Program-made: the position numbers and the translations under genes
The notes under the pieces: generated by a model
Told to the model about the DNA's origin: nothing
The model's database searches: none
The model's input: only the letters and a program-made list of their open reading frames with translations
Assembly (NCBI GenBank): GCA_002150815.3
Contig: NDFF03000002.1
Location: 310,001-374,000 of the forward strand
Direction: 5' to 3'
Length of the DNA stretch: 64,000 nt
Origin: Grammothele lineata
Taxonomy: Eukaryota; Basidiomycota; Agaricomycetes; Polyporales; Polyporaceae
In this document: positions 1-9,569 of the stretch, one piece after another
How positions within the stretch are numbered: position 1 is the first letter of the stretch
How the letters are laid out: each line of letters opens with the position of its first letter

Positions 1-170
1 CGACGGGGGATGCTCAAAACGCTCTCGCGTGGGTAGGGGCGATCGCAGTCTTGGTGAGTACTTGTATGTTGAACCCGGCATGCGCCCGTGCCCGTGCTCA
101 AGTTCTTCCCTTCTGCGACAGCGGAAGCAGACTACCGTATATTACATCCAGATATACAGTAGCTTTTGTA
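1..170 (+). pseudogene. 3' end of a second coproporphyrinogen oxidase copy (partial, window edge)
   Basis: The first 170 bases resemble the 3' end of the intact HEM13 gene (about 3785-3955). Shared blocks are the last codons (Leu-Lys-Thr then a Ser/Arg/Gly-type end, stop TAG at 34-36), the GTGAGT donor at 54, the acceptor ending at about 121 (HEM13: 3841 and 3902) and the CCAGATRTACAG block downstream. The reading frame ends differently from HEM13 (LSRG instead of PRAWV), so the copy is diverged. Whether the rest, to the left of the window, is a working gene or a relic cannot be seen. The intron-like segment lies after the stop in both copies, which suggests a 3' UTR intron. Confidence 0.6.
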
Positions 171-448
171 TGGTAAATGAAGTCCTTATTCGTACATCTC
201 AGTGTCTGAGACAGGTGCACCCCGTATATGCGGAACACGGCGGACGCAAACGGAACGTGATGTCATATGAGAGCCTTGACAGCTAACGGGGACGAGTCGG
301 ACTGCTCGAGCGCGTTGGAGGGTACGCGCCGTCCGCCGCGGAGAACGCGAGAGCCGCCGCGAGGGAAGGCTGAGCGAGCAATAGAGGGGTCAACAAGGAA
401 GGCAGAGCAGGAGACGGCGAAAAAGCATCAGATCCGGCGTCACGCCGT

Positions 449-2170
449 CTAATGATCATAATAACCCGGACGCTTCCAGTACCGCTCCGCAAGCCCGTCG
501 TCGACCCTCTCCAAGGCCCCAGGCTCGGTGAACGAGGGAGCAGCGGGATCCTGTCCGATCCCCCACTCCACGCTCTCGACCGCGCCCTCGAACGACTGCG
601 CCCACTTCTCCATCCGCTTCTCCGTTTCCGGCGTCAGCTGCCAAAGCCGGACGTTGTGCGGGATGAGCACGACGCGGCGGAGGGCGTGGCCGGCCTCCGC
701 GCGCACCCAGGCGACGTCGGCGATGTCGTCTATCACCTGCGCGCCCTCGGTGCGGTCGCGCGGTTCTGGAACGTACACGTCCGCGATGAGCTCGGCGAGC
801 GCGGGACAGAGCAACGGGTCTGTGCCCGAGAGCGCTTCGAGCGTATCGGAGTAGGCCGCGAAGTCTGTGTAATAGGTCGCGGAGGGGCCCGGATTCGGCA
901 CGGCGATGGCGAGCGATACGAGTCGCGGCAGGCGGGGGAGGGTGGCGGCGAGGAGGTGCATGAGCTCGGGCGGAAGCACGATGGTGAGGGTGACGACGGA
1001 CGAGAGCGAGAGCTGTTCGTGGAGGCACAAAACCCACTTGGACATGTCTGTACCGTCGTCGACGTCGGTATCAATTTGCGACTTGAAATGGAAGTAACCA
1101 ATGCGCGGCTGCTGGGGTCCCGGAGGGCACAGTGCCGTCACCTGGACCTCGGCATATCGCCAGAAATGTATGCTGAGCTGGGTGACGGAGGAGAGAACGT
1201 CGAGTTTGGGGAGGCGCCCGGCGTCGTCGAGGTACTCCTGAATGCCAGGAAGCTCAGAACGAAGAGAGACGCCGACGCTCACTGGAAGTACGAGACACGC
1301 AAGAAGAAGCTGGTTGAACTTGCGGTCGTTGCGTCTCAACTCCAATACCTGTAACTCAGGCAACGTGACTTCAAGAGCGGGTTCGTTGAACGTGAAAGAC
1401 GTCGGTAGCTGCACGCAGCCGATGTAAAGGTGGGTGAGATTGGGCATTTGGGAGAGTGCTCGAAGGATTTCGGGGAGGGGGTCAAAGGGCGTGGGAGAAC
1501 GGAGCAAGAATTCATCGTAACAGACGTGAAGGTGGGTGAGGCGCGGGAAACAGTTGCGAGGAAGGGAGTAGGGCACGGGATGTATTGCCAGCGCGCGGAG
1601 TTGTTGCGCGCTCTTATCGAGAAGGAAATGATAAATATTGGCTCCGAGCTCGTGCGCAATATTGAGCCCCCGCAAGGGTCCATGTATGTGGATATTGATT
1701 GATTCGACACAGCGGAGGTCGAGTGTAAGAAGATCCTCAGATGGGAAGTCAGACGACGACGACACGGTGAGATTAATTCCAATGTTGAGGCTTCTGACTC
1801 GCCACGGCGCACGCGCGTAGAGTTCCTTCTGGAAAGCATTACGGGGAGGATAATCGAGATAGAAGGTAGTTGGAGCGTTCTTGACCCGCTCGAGGAAAAG
1901 ATCCAAGAGGGGCTGGCGGGGCCGCCCGTGAAGATCGATGTAACTCCAGAGAGATGATGTGTCAATGATGACGGAACGCCACTGGCGACATACGTGCGTG
2001 AGCCGCAAGAGAGGGAGAATATAGTCGTCACGGCCGCCAATGGGTCCAGTGAGGTATGCGTGGAGGTCAGGAAGTAAGGCGTGTTTGTCGACCACGTAAT
2101 GACATATTTCGAGGAGCAGCTCTGGAGGAAGCCCTGTTACGAGACGGGAGATTCGGTTAGAACTTTGCAT
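449..2170 (-). CDS. F-box protein, single exon, 573 aa
   Basis: Single-exon reading frame starting at an ATG (2168-2170). An in-frame stop lies directly upstream, so this is the likely start unless a short leader exon is spliced at the TTAG just before it. Residues about 10-60 form an F-box of the basidiomycete type (LPPELLLEICHYVVD, then LRLTHVCRQWRSV and SLWSYIDL). The rest is Leu-rich with irregular repeats (LRALAIHPVPYSLP, FPRLTHLHV), as in F-box/LRR-like proteins. Such proteins bind Skp1 in SCF ubiquitin ligases and select substrates; the target is unknown. It is a diverged paralogue of the tandem pair at 17.3-21.8 kb, sharing the LRAL...PVPY.LP...FP.LTHL stretch and the C-terminal acidic and Trp-rich ending. 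It is divergently placed to HEM13, about 590 bp apart. Long open frames on the opposite strand are shadows. Confidence 0.85.
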   Translation of the reverse strand: MQSSNRISRLVTGLPPELLLEICHYVVDKHALLPDLHAYLTGPIGGRDDYILPLLRLTHVCRQWRSVIIDTSSLWSYIDLHGRPRQPLLDLFLERVKNAPTTFYLDYPPRNAFQKELYARAPWRVRSLNIGINLTVSSSSDFPSEDLLTLDLRCVESINIHIHGPLRGLNIAHELGANIYHFLLDKSAQQLRALAIHPVPYSLPRNCFPRLTHLHVCYDEFLLRSPTPFDPLPEILRALSQMPNLTHLYIGCVQLPTSFTFNEPALEVTLPELQVLELRRNDRKFNQLLLACLVLPVSVGVSLRSELPGIQEYLDDAGRLPKLDVLSSVTQLSIHFWRYAEVQVTALCPPGPQQPRIGYFHFKSQIDTDVDDGTDMSKWVLCLHEQLSLSSVVTLTIVLPPELMHLLAATLPRLPRLVSLAIAVPNPGPSATYYTDFAAYSDTLEALSGTDPLLCPALAELIADVYVPEPRDRTEGAQVIDDIADVAWVRAEAGHALRRVVLIPHNVRLWQLTPETEKRMEKWAQSFEGAVESVEWGIGQDPAAPSFTEPGALERVDDGLAERYWKRPGYYDH

Positions 2171-2760
2171 CTAAGCATTGTTTCAGCATTCGATCCTGCA
2201 TACACCGTGTCAGCAACGCTCACCGTGCGCAGCAACTTGAACCGGTCTGCCTCTAGCTTAGAGTGCGCTGGGAGTCCAGCCGAAGTTGTCGGGTTGGTGG
2301 TCTCCGAGCCAGCAAAACTTGAACGGGACGATGGCTAGCTGATTCGTTTTGGACTGTCAGGGCAAAATGAGAGTACCCGAGCTTCGCAGAAAGTAGGACG
2401 TGGCGGTAGCGGTTAACGTGGACTATCGCTTGTGTACGACGACGAGCCGGCTAATAGGTGCGAGCGCTTGCACGTGGTCAAGTTGCTCTTCTCCTTCCAT
2501 CTCTACAACTGTACTCATTCCCCCCTGCCTGCGTGAATACTGGCGGAGCCCATCTTCCAACTAATATGCGTGTGAAGAAAAACCTCCGGACACGTATGCT
2601 GTGAGCAGAGGCCTGGAAGCGTGAGGAAATCCGTCAGCGCTGCCCACGCAGTCGTGGCCGGTCGAGACGAGCCGGGATTGGGGCCGGGCGACGGCGCGAG
2701 GAGGCGCGAGGTGCGTATATATCTTTCCTCTCGCCACCGCCCTCGCCGCCGCCGCCCACC
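2171..2760. other. Divergent intergenic region between F-box gene and HEM13
   Basis: About 590 bp hold the promoters of two diverging genes. Toward HEM13 a TATA-like run lies at 2716-2722, 39-45 bp before the ATG, followed by a C-rich leader. Toward the F-box gene a possible short intron (donor near 2221, acceptor just before 2170 in minus orientation) can be drawn, but no upstream ATG supports a leader exon. Confidence 0.4.
2716..2722 (+). promoter_or_regulatory. TATA-like box of HEM13
   Basis: TATATAT sits about 40 bp before the HEM13 start codon and is followed by a C-rich leader typical of strongly expressed basidiomycete genes. The short distance implies a very short 5' leader. Confidence 0.5.
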
Positions 2761-3816
2761 ATGTCCAGTGAACACGACGTTCCCATGCGCCAGCGCGTCG
2801 AGGAGTACATCTCCAACCTCCAGGACGACATCGTCGCCGCCTTCGAGAAACTCGACCCCAACGCACCTACCTTCAAGCGCGACTCCTGGCTCCGCGCCCA
2901 GGGCGGCCGCGGCCTCTCCTGTGTTTTCGCCGTCCCTACCCCTCCGCCTGGCGTCGCGCCCCCAGAGACCGTGCTCGAGAAAGCCGGGGTGAACATCTCC
3001 GTCGTCCACGGCACCCTCCTCCCGCCCGCGATCAAGCAGATGCGCGCAGACCACTCCTCCATCCCCGACATCCAGACCTCCGTCCCCTTCTTCGCCGCCG
3101 GCATCTCCCTCGTCATCCACCCCAGCAACCCCCACGCGCCGACCGTGCACGCCAACTACCGCTACTTCGAGATCACCGAGGCCCCCACCGACGAAGAGAC
3201 CGCGGCGGGCAAGCCGGGCAAGCTCATCGCGTGGTGGTTTGGGGGCGGCTCGGACCTCACGCCCTCGTACCTCTACGAGGACGACGCGGCGCACTTCCAC
3301 CGCACGATCCGTGACGCGTGCGCCCCGCACGGCGCGGACGTCTTCCCGACGTTCAAGAAGTGGTGCGACGAGTACTTCTTCATCCCCCACCGCGGCGAGT
3401 CGCGCGGGATCGGCGGCATCTTCTTCGACGACCTCTCCGACGAGTCCCACAAACGCTTCGCGGACGACGCCGCTCGTCCGCGTACCGCCGAGGAGATCTT
3501 TGCCTTCCTCAAGGCTGTGGGCGACTCCTTCGTGCCGTCGTACATCCCCATCCTCGAGCGCCGCTGCCGAACACCGAGCACCGAGCACGAGCGCCGTTGG
3601 CAGCTGCTCCGCCGTGGGCGGTATGTCGAGTTCAACCTCGTGTACGACCGCGGGACGAAGTTCGGGCTGATGACGCCGGGGGCGCGGATCGAGAGTATCC
3701 TGATGAGCCTTCCGGAGACGGCGCGGTGGGAGTACATGAGCGAGCTTGGCACGGACCCAGAGAGTAGGGAGGGCAAGCTGATGGAGGTGCTGAAAACGCC
3801 TCGCGCGTGGGTATAA
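2761..3816 (+). CDS. HEM13: Oxygen-dependent coproporphyrinogen III oxidase
   Basis: Intronless 351-aa protein converting coproporphyrinogen III to protoporphyrinogen IX with O2 (heme synthesis; cytosolic in yeast, which cannot be decided here). The family signatures are all present: HANYRYFE near residue 130, AWWFGGGSDLTP near 160, FIPHRGESRGIGGIFFDDL near 210 and GRYVEFNLVYDRGTKFGL followed by TPGARIESILMSLP near 285-320. Length is normal (yeast about 328). No N-terminal targeting sequence is obvious. Codon use is strongly biased to C-ending codons, as expected for a well expressed gene. A long open frame on the opposite strand is a by-product of that bias. A diverged copy of its 3' end lies at the window start. 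Confidence 0.96.
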   Translation: MSSEHDVPMRQRVEEYISNLQDDIVAAFEKLDPNAPTFKRDSWLRAQGGRGLSCVFAVPTPPPGVAPPETVLEKAGVNISVVHGTLLPPAIKQMRADHSSIPDIQTSVPFFAAGISLVIHPSNPHAPTVHANYRYFEITEAPTDEETAAGKPGKLIAWWFGGGSDLTPSYLYEDDAAHFHRTIRDACAPHGADVFPTFKKWCDEYFFIPHRGESRGIGGIFFDDLSDESHKRFADDAARPRTAEEIFAFLKAVGDSFVPSYIPILERRCRTPSTEHERRWQLLRRGRYVEFNLVYDRGTKFGLMTPGARIESILMSLPETARWEYMSELGTDPESREGKLMEVLKTPRAWV

Positions 3817-3840
3817 GCGGCGGGGACGATAGGAATTTTG

Positions 3841-3902
3841 GTGAGTGCTTGCGTCTTTGGCACAGTATGCGCTTGAACTCATGCCCCTCTCTTTTGCCAC
3901 AG
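3841..3902 (+). other. Probable 3' UTR intron of HEM13
   Basis: A GTGAGT donor 25 nt after the stop and an acceptor TTTTGCCACAG bracket 62 nt. The same donor/acceptor layout is kept after the stop of the partial copy at 54-121, which argues that it is used. The 3' flank from 3903 to 4432 shows no other gene. Confidence 0.45.
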
Positions 3903-4432
3903 CGAAAGTAAAATATTGTATTTTATAGCCAGATGTACAGCAGCTCGTATACAACAAACAAACCCCTCCCTCACACATCTCCACTCCCGTCTCCCGGGGA
4001 TCGTCCTGTGCCGTCGGTCGTCCATTACCTGGACCAGCTAAGCCTAGGTACATACCAAGGCCGTCCTTCCATTCTATGCCACATTAGAGCAGCTCTTGCT
4101 GTCGCAACCGTAGCCATTACCCTTCAGCCTCTGCGTGCCTGTCTTGAAGGCGCTGTCAAGGCATAGGAGCAAAGTAACCGTGCAGCTGCACTCCTCGTAA
4201 GGGTGAGCACCCTCCGGTATCCCTCGAACAACGTGCTACTGTGCTGGAATTGTGGCGTTTGCATCCTGTCTTCGCAGTTCTCAAAAGGGATATAGCAGTC
4301 GTTGATTTGGACGTTCCAGTGAAGTTCTCATGTACCTTCCGCTTGAACCTGTAAGTTGAACTCGAACGGACGGTGTTGCTCATCTAGACCAGACAACTGT
4401 TGACATCATGATGTACTGTCATTAGCGCTGTA

Positions 4433-4525
4433 GACATCATAGCCAAGCGGTTACGGCGACAGATTCGAATGTTGTCGACTATCTGTTTCCCTTTGGGAGC
4501 GCAGGTTCGAATCCTGCTGGTGTCG
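4433..4525 (+). tRNA. tRNA-Ser (anticodon CGA), 11-nt intron
   Basis: A complete type II cloverleaf can be folded: acceptor GACATCA with TGGTGTC (4433-4439 / 4518-4524, one G-T pair) and discriminator G; D-arm 4442-4457 with GCC/GGC; anticodon stem ACAGA/TCTGT (4459-4463 / 4482-4486); loop TTCGAA giving anticodon CGA (4466-4468); intron 4470-4480 one base after the anticodon; long variable arm (TCCC/GGGA) characteristic of Ser; T-arm GCAGG/CCTGC with TTCGAAT. It reads UCG codons. The intron contains TCGA, which can pair with the anticodon as in many eukaryotic pre-tRNAs. CCA is not encoded. Confidence 0.93.
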
Positions 4526-4732
4526 TGCCAAAAGTCATCCGCTCGATTTTTTATCTGTTCTCGTGAACATTGGCTTGATGACGTGTTTGCCCTATTCACC
4601 GCTATTCACCGTCGCAAGTACGAAACAGCAGTAGATCCATTCAAGTCATATTCAGTCAATAACGACAATCCACACAAATACGCCCCCAAGCAAAGCACAA
4701 GCCCTATTCTCCGAGTGTGCCCTCCTACAGTC

Positions 4733-6208
4733 CTACAGCTTCGCCGTGAACGCAGCTTTGGAGACGATGCTCCCGCCGTCGAGCTGGATCGTCGCGCCGT
4801 TGACCCACGCCCCGGCGCGGCTCGCGAGGAAGAGGCACGCGCCCGCGACGTCCTCGGGCGTGCCGATGCGCCCGAGTGGGACGGACGCGCGGATGGCGTC
4901 GCCGAAGTGCTCGAGGGAGTGTTCCATCACTGTGCGCGGGCGTGTTTGGTGTGAGTTGGTGAAAGGGGAGGGGAGGGTGTGGGGAGGGTGCTTACTTTTG
5001 CTTTGGAATGGGCCTAGGGTATGCGACGGGAGGGATGAACAATCTGACGGGCGAAAGGGAGGGGAGGGCGAAGGGACGTACCGCACGCGAGCGTGTTGCT
5101 CGTGATACCCTCAGGTCCTAGACGGCCCGCAAAGTTCCTGCTGAGGTGGTGCAGGCCAGCCTTGGATGCCGAGTATGCGTACGTCTCGTGCGCGGGGACC
5201 CAGTGCGTGCCTTCGATGGAGCCAATCTATCCGTGCCGTGCCGTGCATGAGCGGACACAGGGAGTAGGGCGACGGACGACGGGAGAGGACGTACGTTGAT
5301 AATGCGCGCGGGATCGTTGTACACATCGCCGGTCTTCCCGCTTGCCTCTGCAGCGGCGCGCAGGAGAGGGAGGCACTTCTGGGTGAGGGTGAAGACGCGT
5401 TGGAGGTTGAGGGTAAGGACTTTCGTCCATGCTTCATCCTACATTGCCGGAAGCCTATTCAGCACGCAGTCCCACCTCCCTTCCTATCCCCAATGTCCCC
5501 CAAACCCTTCGTCCTCCTCTCCTGTTATGCACAATTCCACAACCAACAAAGCAAAGAGCGCAACGCACCCGGTACTCATCAATCCCCTCCCCCCACGCCG
5601 CGCCCGCATTGTTCACAAGCACGTGCAACACCCGCTCCCGCGCGCCCAGCTCGCGCACCAACCGCTCCACCTCCTCCACCTTCTGCATGTCCGCCGGCAG
5701 CGCGACGCACGTCCCGGGCCCGAGCGCGTTCAGCTCCGCGGCGGTCTCGGCGCAGGCTGTGGCGGAGCGCGCGGAGATGTATACCTATGCGCGTATGTAT
5801 GACCATTGACAGCGGAGGTTCGCGGAGAGGGAGGGTTATCGGGGGTTGTTTGAAGGGGCGAAGGTACAGTGGGTGGGGAAGCGCGAGGGTACGGGACGGG
5901 AGGTTGAGTGGCAGGAGATCCGCGTTCGAAGTGAGACGGGTGGAGACGTCACGGTCGCAGTCTGAAAGTGAGCCGTACGTCCTCCCACCGCGCCATGGAG
6001 CACAAGGCACACACCTTCGCGCCGTTCCTGACGAAGCCCGTCGCGATCTGTATCCGCGTCAGTTCTGGTGCGTAGTGGAGGCTACGAGCGGGACGAGACG
6101 CACCATCTTGCCTATCCCGCGACTTCCCCCAGTGACGAGGACGACCTTGCCCTTGACGTCGAAGAGGGCCCCAATCTCGAGCTTAGCTGACGCGGAGGAC
6201 GTTGACAT
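4733..6208 (-). CDS. Short-chain dehydrogenase/reductase, 6 exons, 279 aa
   Basis: Exons 6208-6104, 6047-6015, 5784-5569, 5438-5295, 5226-5082 and 4929-4733 join to 840 nt. Classical SDR features: TGGSRGIG cofactor loop at about residue 27, NNAG near 105, catalytic YSASK near 185, and the C-terminal PLGRIGTPEDVAGACLFLAS...GATIQLDGG typical of 3-oxoacyl-ACP reductase- or gluconate 5-dehydrogenase-like enzymes. It probably reduces a carbonyl with NAD(P)H; the substrate cannot be told. The start was chosen at MSTSSASAK because the frame upstream has no homology-like sequence. Several introns are long for this genome (230, 153 and 130 nt). It is not related closely to the SDR pair at 29-32 kb. 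Confidence 0.85.
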
Positions 6209-9200
6209 GGTGGGGGTACGAGAGACCGTTGTGTGCTCAGAGTCAGGGGGTGCACCATCGCCGTGTCGGGCCTGTGGGCGGCGTGGTAACAAAATGTTGC
6301 GGTCATGCGCGAGGGCGCGTTGGGGCGCGCTGCCAGGACGCGCACCCTTCGGTCGGCGCTTCGGGTCTGGGGAAGTCCCGGGTCGGGAGCGTTGGGGAAG
6401 CCGGTCGGGCCGGTAGCTCCTCCGTGCAGTCAAGTTAGGTTCTATGCGGGCTCGAACACGGACGAGGGTGAAGTTTTAGTGTGAGTACCTTGCGACTCTG
6501 AGTGTAAGGCAGGGGTGCATATCGAGCTCCGAGGAGCTGCCAGCTCGTTACGTGAAACTCATTAATTTTTGACACCAGAAGGCTCCTGCATCATGAATTT
6601 CAGGATATTGTACCCATGGTGAATCATTAACAGTGGATGATCTCTCATGTACGTAGTACATGTGAAAGCAGGACTGTACAGCTGCAACGCTCGAACCACA
6701 GTTTACCTCGGACAGGTGCCAGCGGCCTGTCATCTCGCACCGGTCCGTTGTTGCATGTGGCGCACGCCGACACACTGCGTGCGCGCCCGTTCTCAGTACT
6801 AGTGAGCGTCCTGAAGAAACGAACATCTTCGCAGGGCCGGCATGCAACTCCGCCTTGAACGTGCCATGTCTGCGCAAAAGTGCTCATCTGTCCGACAACG
6901 GCGAACTGACGGGAGCCAGCACCGCATGCAAAACCCTCAAGCCTCAGACCATGCTCGTTGCCGAACGTGAAGGTTACGAGCAGTGTCGCGTGAGACCGGT
7001 GAAAAAGCGGTCGCTCTCATGGGACGCCACGGAGTGATAAACGTTCAACATTGAACGTTGAATGTTGGACGCCGAATGCTGAACGTTGAGCATATCACTG
7101 CCGTACGTGACGAGATCCGGATGGGCAAGGGTGATGGGGCGCCAGCGTGATGTGCACGCTCACGTCGAGCCTGAACTTGAGACAGATCCGCGGAGACGTC
7201 CGTCCCGGCGCGCGGCCAGCGGCCCGCAGCGTTAGACCCTCTCGAGGCCTGAGTCCTGACTGGGACTCCTCAGCCAGCTCCTGGACGACCGCGACTTCCC
7301 GAAAGCCTGCGGCCCCGTCGAGTTTCGGAGGGTCAACGACGAAAGCAATGTCGGCATCACGCGCCCGCAGTAGACCCCAGGCGGGCAACCGCAGGACCGC
7401 AGGGCGCCGGCGGCCTCCCAACACCTTCAAAGAGAGGCCTTTCTGAGACCCGTTGCGCAGTGCACAGGGCGCGGCGTAGTCGTCGGACGTCCGAGGCGGA
7501 GGTTTCGTTGCTCGCGTGCGACGGTCGGCCACGTACCAGCTTGGGCGTTGTGGGTGCAATCACGCGGTGTTGTATTGAGAGGCACGACGGCCCTCGACTG
7601 TGGACGGAAGCGGTGAGGGCTGGCGGGCGGGGTGGGTGTGCGTGCCCTACATAATTGCGTCAGACCGGGGCGGGTCCGGGGCGGGCGGGGCGAGCGCAGG
7701 GGTAGTAATGGTGATGCGTTGATGGTCCGTTTGCCTTCGGATCGTTTGTGGTACGCTAATCTCGAAGTGTGGACGACGAGAACCGTCGTCCGGGTGGCGA
7801 GCGGCTCGTAACAGGGTCGCGTTCGAATCTGGAATGGTCAAAGATTCCAGCGAGCGCCGTACACATGAGGATTTGACGCGGGAGGTGAGAGAGAGCAAAG
7901 AGATGGAACCGAACGATGAGAGACTCGCCTCTCAGTCTATTCCTATATGCTGTCCCTCCATTCCACTGGCCCACGTATCCGACCCCGATGACGAGAGGAA
8001 CAGGAGGCCGAGGCACCAGCGGTCCTCGTCCCCGAGGAGTTGCACTCGCCGCCGCCGCATGCCATGCTTCCTTCCCCACAAATCGGCTCGCAGCAGAGTA
8101 CCCATGGTCGGTAAGTTTCATATACCCCGGCGCCGGCTTATTGTGCACCTAGGAATGGAGTGATTTTGACTGCGAGCGGCGTTCAATCAGACTGTAGGAG
8201 GAAGAGGCCTTGCCGTTCACGGCACGGGGTTTGATTGCAGGACTCCGTCCGCATGCGTGGCGCTGTGCAAAGGGTGCCAGCGAGGCCTTGAGGCTGCATG
8301 CTGCATGGCAATGCGCCTGGAAGTGATGCCTAGAGAACGGATGACGGCCGACTGTGTAGCGGGGGGCGATGCACGCCGGTTGCTGGATGCGATAGACTCG
8401 AACACTAGGGCTATCTCGATGCGATCCTTGAGGTTATCATTTCACGTACAGCTGTTTATCGATCTTGGACGTAGTAGAACGGGTAGGTTCACTACCAGAT
8501 TGAAGGGAGACAAGATGGCGCCGCATAGGGGAACGTTGTTGTCGTCGACAAAGGGGACCAGCATTCGTCGGGCCCGGGGGCCGGAGCCGGTGGCGGATCT
8601 GGCGAACAGATCTGGGCGGCTATGGGGAAGCCGGATTGACTCTTTGGAATTGGATCTTCTCTCAGTTGCCTCCTCACCGCCATCATCTCCTCTCGGTCTG
8701 TCAGCTTGCTGTGGTCAATGCCGTTCCTGCTTCAACACACAGGTCTGGAGCCCTATCACGCGGCGGTGTTTAGCTCGAGAGAACTGCCCATCTTCCGTGT
8801 CCACGTCAGCTTGACTTCGTGTCGTCCGGGTGAGAATTGAACGTTCAACGCAGAGGGCGCAATAGTTCGACGCCATTTGAACGGCCTCCGCGGGATTATG
8901 TCCGTCTTGAAAGCGGTGGCGTATACTCCATGCGGAAGCTCGCGTAGGATACCGGAATTTATGGGGATCTCGGTACGCGACTGCATCCGGTGCACTCGGA
9001 AGTACGGGTCTTGGCCGCGTCGTAATCCTCGATAGGCGTGACCTGCGCTCCTGGCTTGTCGGGCAACATACGCACCTGGCAGAAGATGCACGTAAGTGGC
9101 TTCTCGGCGCGGCCAGCCTTTTGTCCTTTCGAACGTTCTCACAGGTGTCCGAATAGTAGGCGGCGGGCGCAGCGCCCTCGCTCCGCGCATAACGGACTTT

Positions 9201-9569
9201 GGGCCAATAGCCTTCCATTCTTTGACTCGCCCCTGCCTCTTCCCGCCGCCGCGCCGCTCCGTCACCGCGGCTCGGTCCTCGCGACAACACGCACCGGTTT
9301 TCCATCCCGGGGCTGACAGAATTATTGCCCGCCCAGCGCACCTGCCTGCCACTTCCCGCGCGATGGCGACCTTCTCCCGCAGGTGTCATTCCCCGCTTTC
9401 GCCCGGAAGGTCCCAGCACCCAGCGGCGCGGCGCATGACGTCCCGAGGGCGGCGCAGTGCACAGCTCGCGCCCTCATAAATTCCACTCTTTTCCGCCCCG
9501 TGCTCCCCGGCGTCCCCTCTCCTGTCCGTCCTCTTCGTCCCAGCGTTCTCCTTTCACACTCACCACATC
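6209..9569. other. 3.4-kb region without a recognisable gene
   Basis: Many short open frames exist on both strands but none shows a domain, consistent splice structure or the codon bias of neighbouring genes. The longest (8715-9419, minus, 234 aa) is Arg/Ser/Pro-rich low-information sequence. The region contains a cluster of GTTGAAC-type units at 7040-7090 and the palindrome-like TTGAACGTTCAA at 8837-8848. The last 100 bp before 9570 (CT-rich, CATAAA at 9474) are the transporter promoter. Confidence 0.5.
7040..7090. repeat. Imperfect array of AACGTTGAA(C/T) units
   Basis: About 51 bp consist of seven-base variants of GTTGAAC/GTTGAAT in both orientations, so the stretch can fold on itself. 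Related units occur at 8837-8848 and 12629-12653, on either side of the transporter gene. Confidence 0.5.

Noticed and set aside
452..1354. 300-codon open frame opposite the first F-box gene
   Set aside because: Shadow of the minus-strand F-box gene; no motif.
2515..4053. 512-codon open frame opposite HEM13
   Set aside because: It is caused by the strong third-position C/G bias of HEM13; its translation is Arg/Val/Gly-rich with no domain, and it runs through the HEM13 stop.
7805..7830. B-box-like GTTCGAATC
   Set aside because: Flanking bases do not pair as a T-stem and no A-box lies upstream.
8715..9419. 234-codon minus-strand frame in a gene-free region
   Set aside because: No domain, no splice pattern, composition unlike neighbouring genes.
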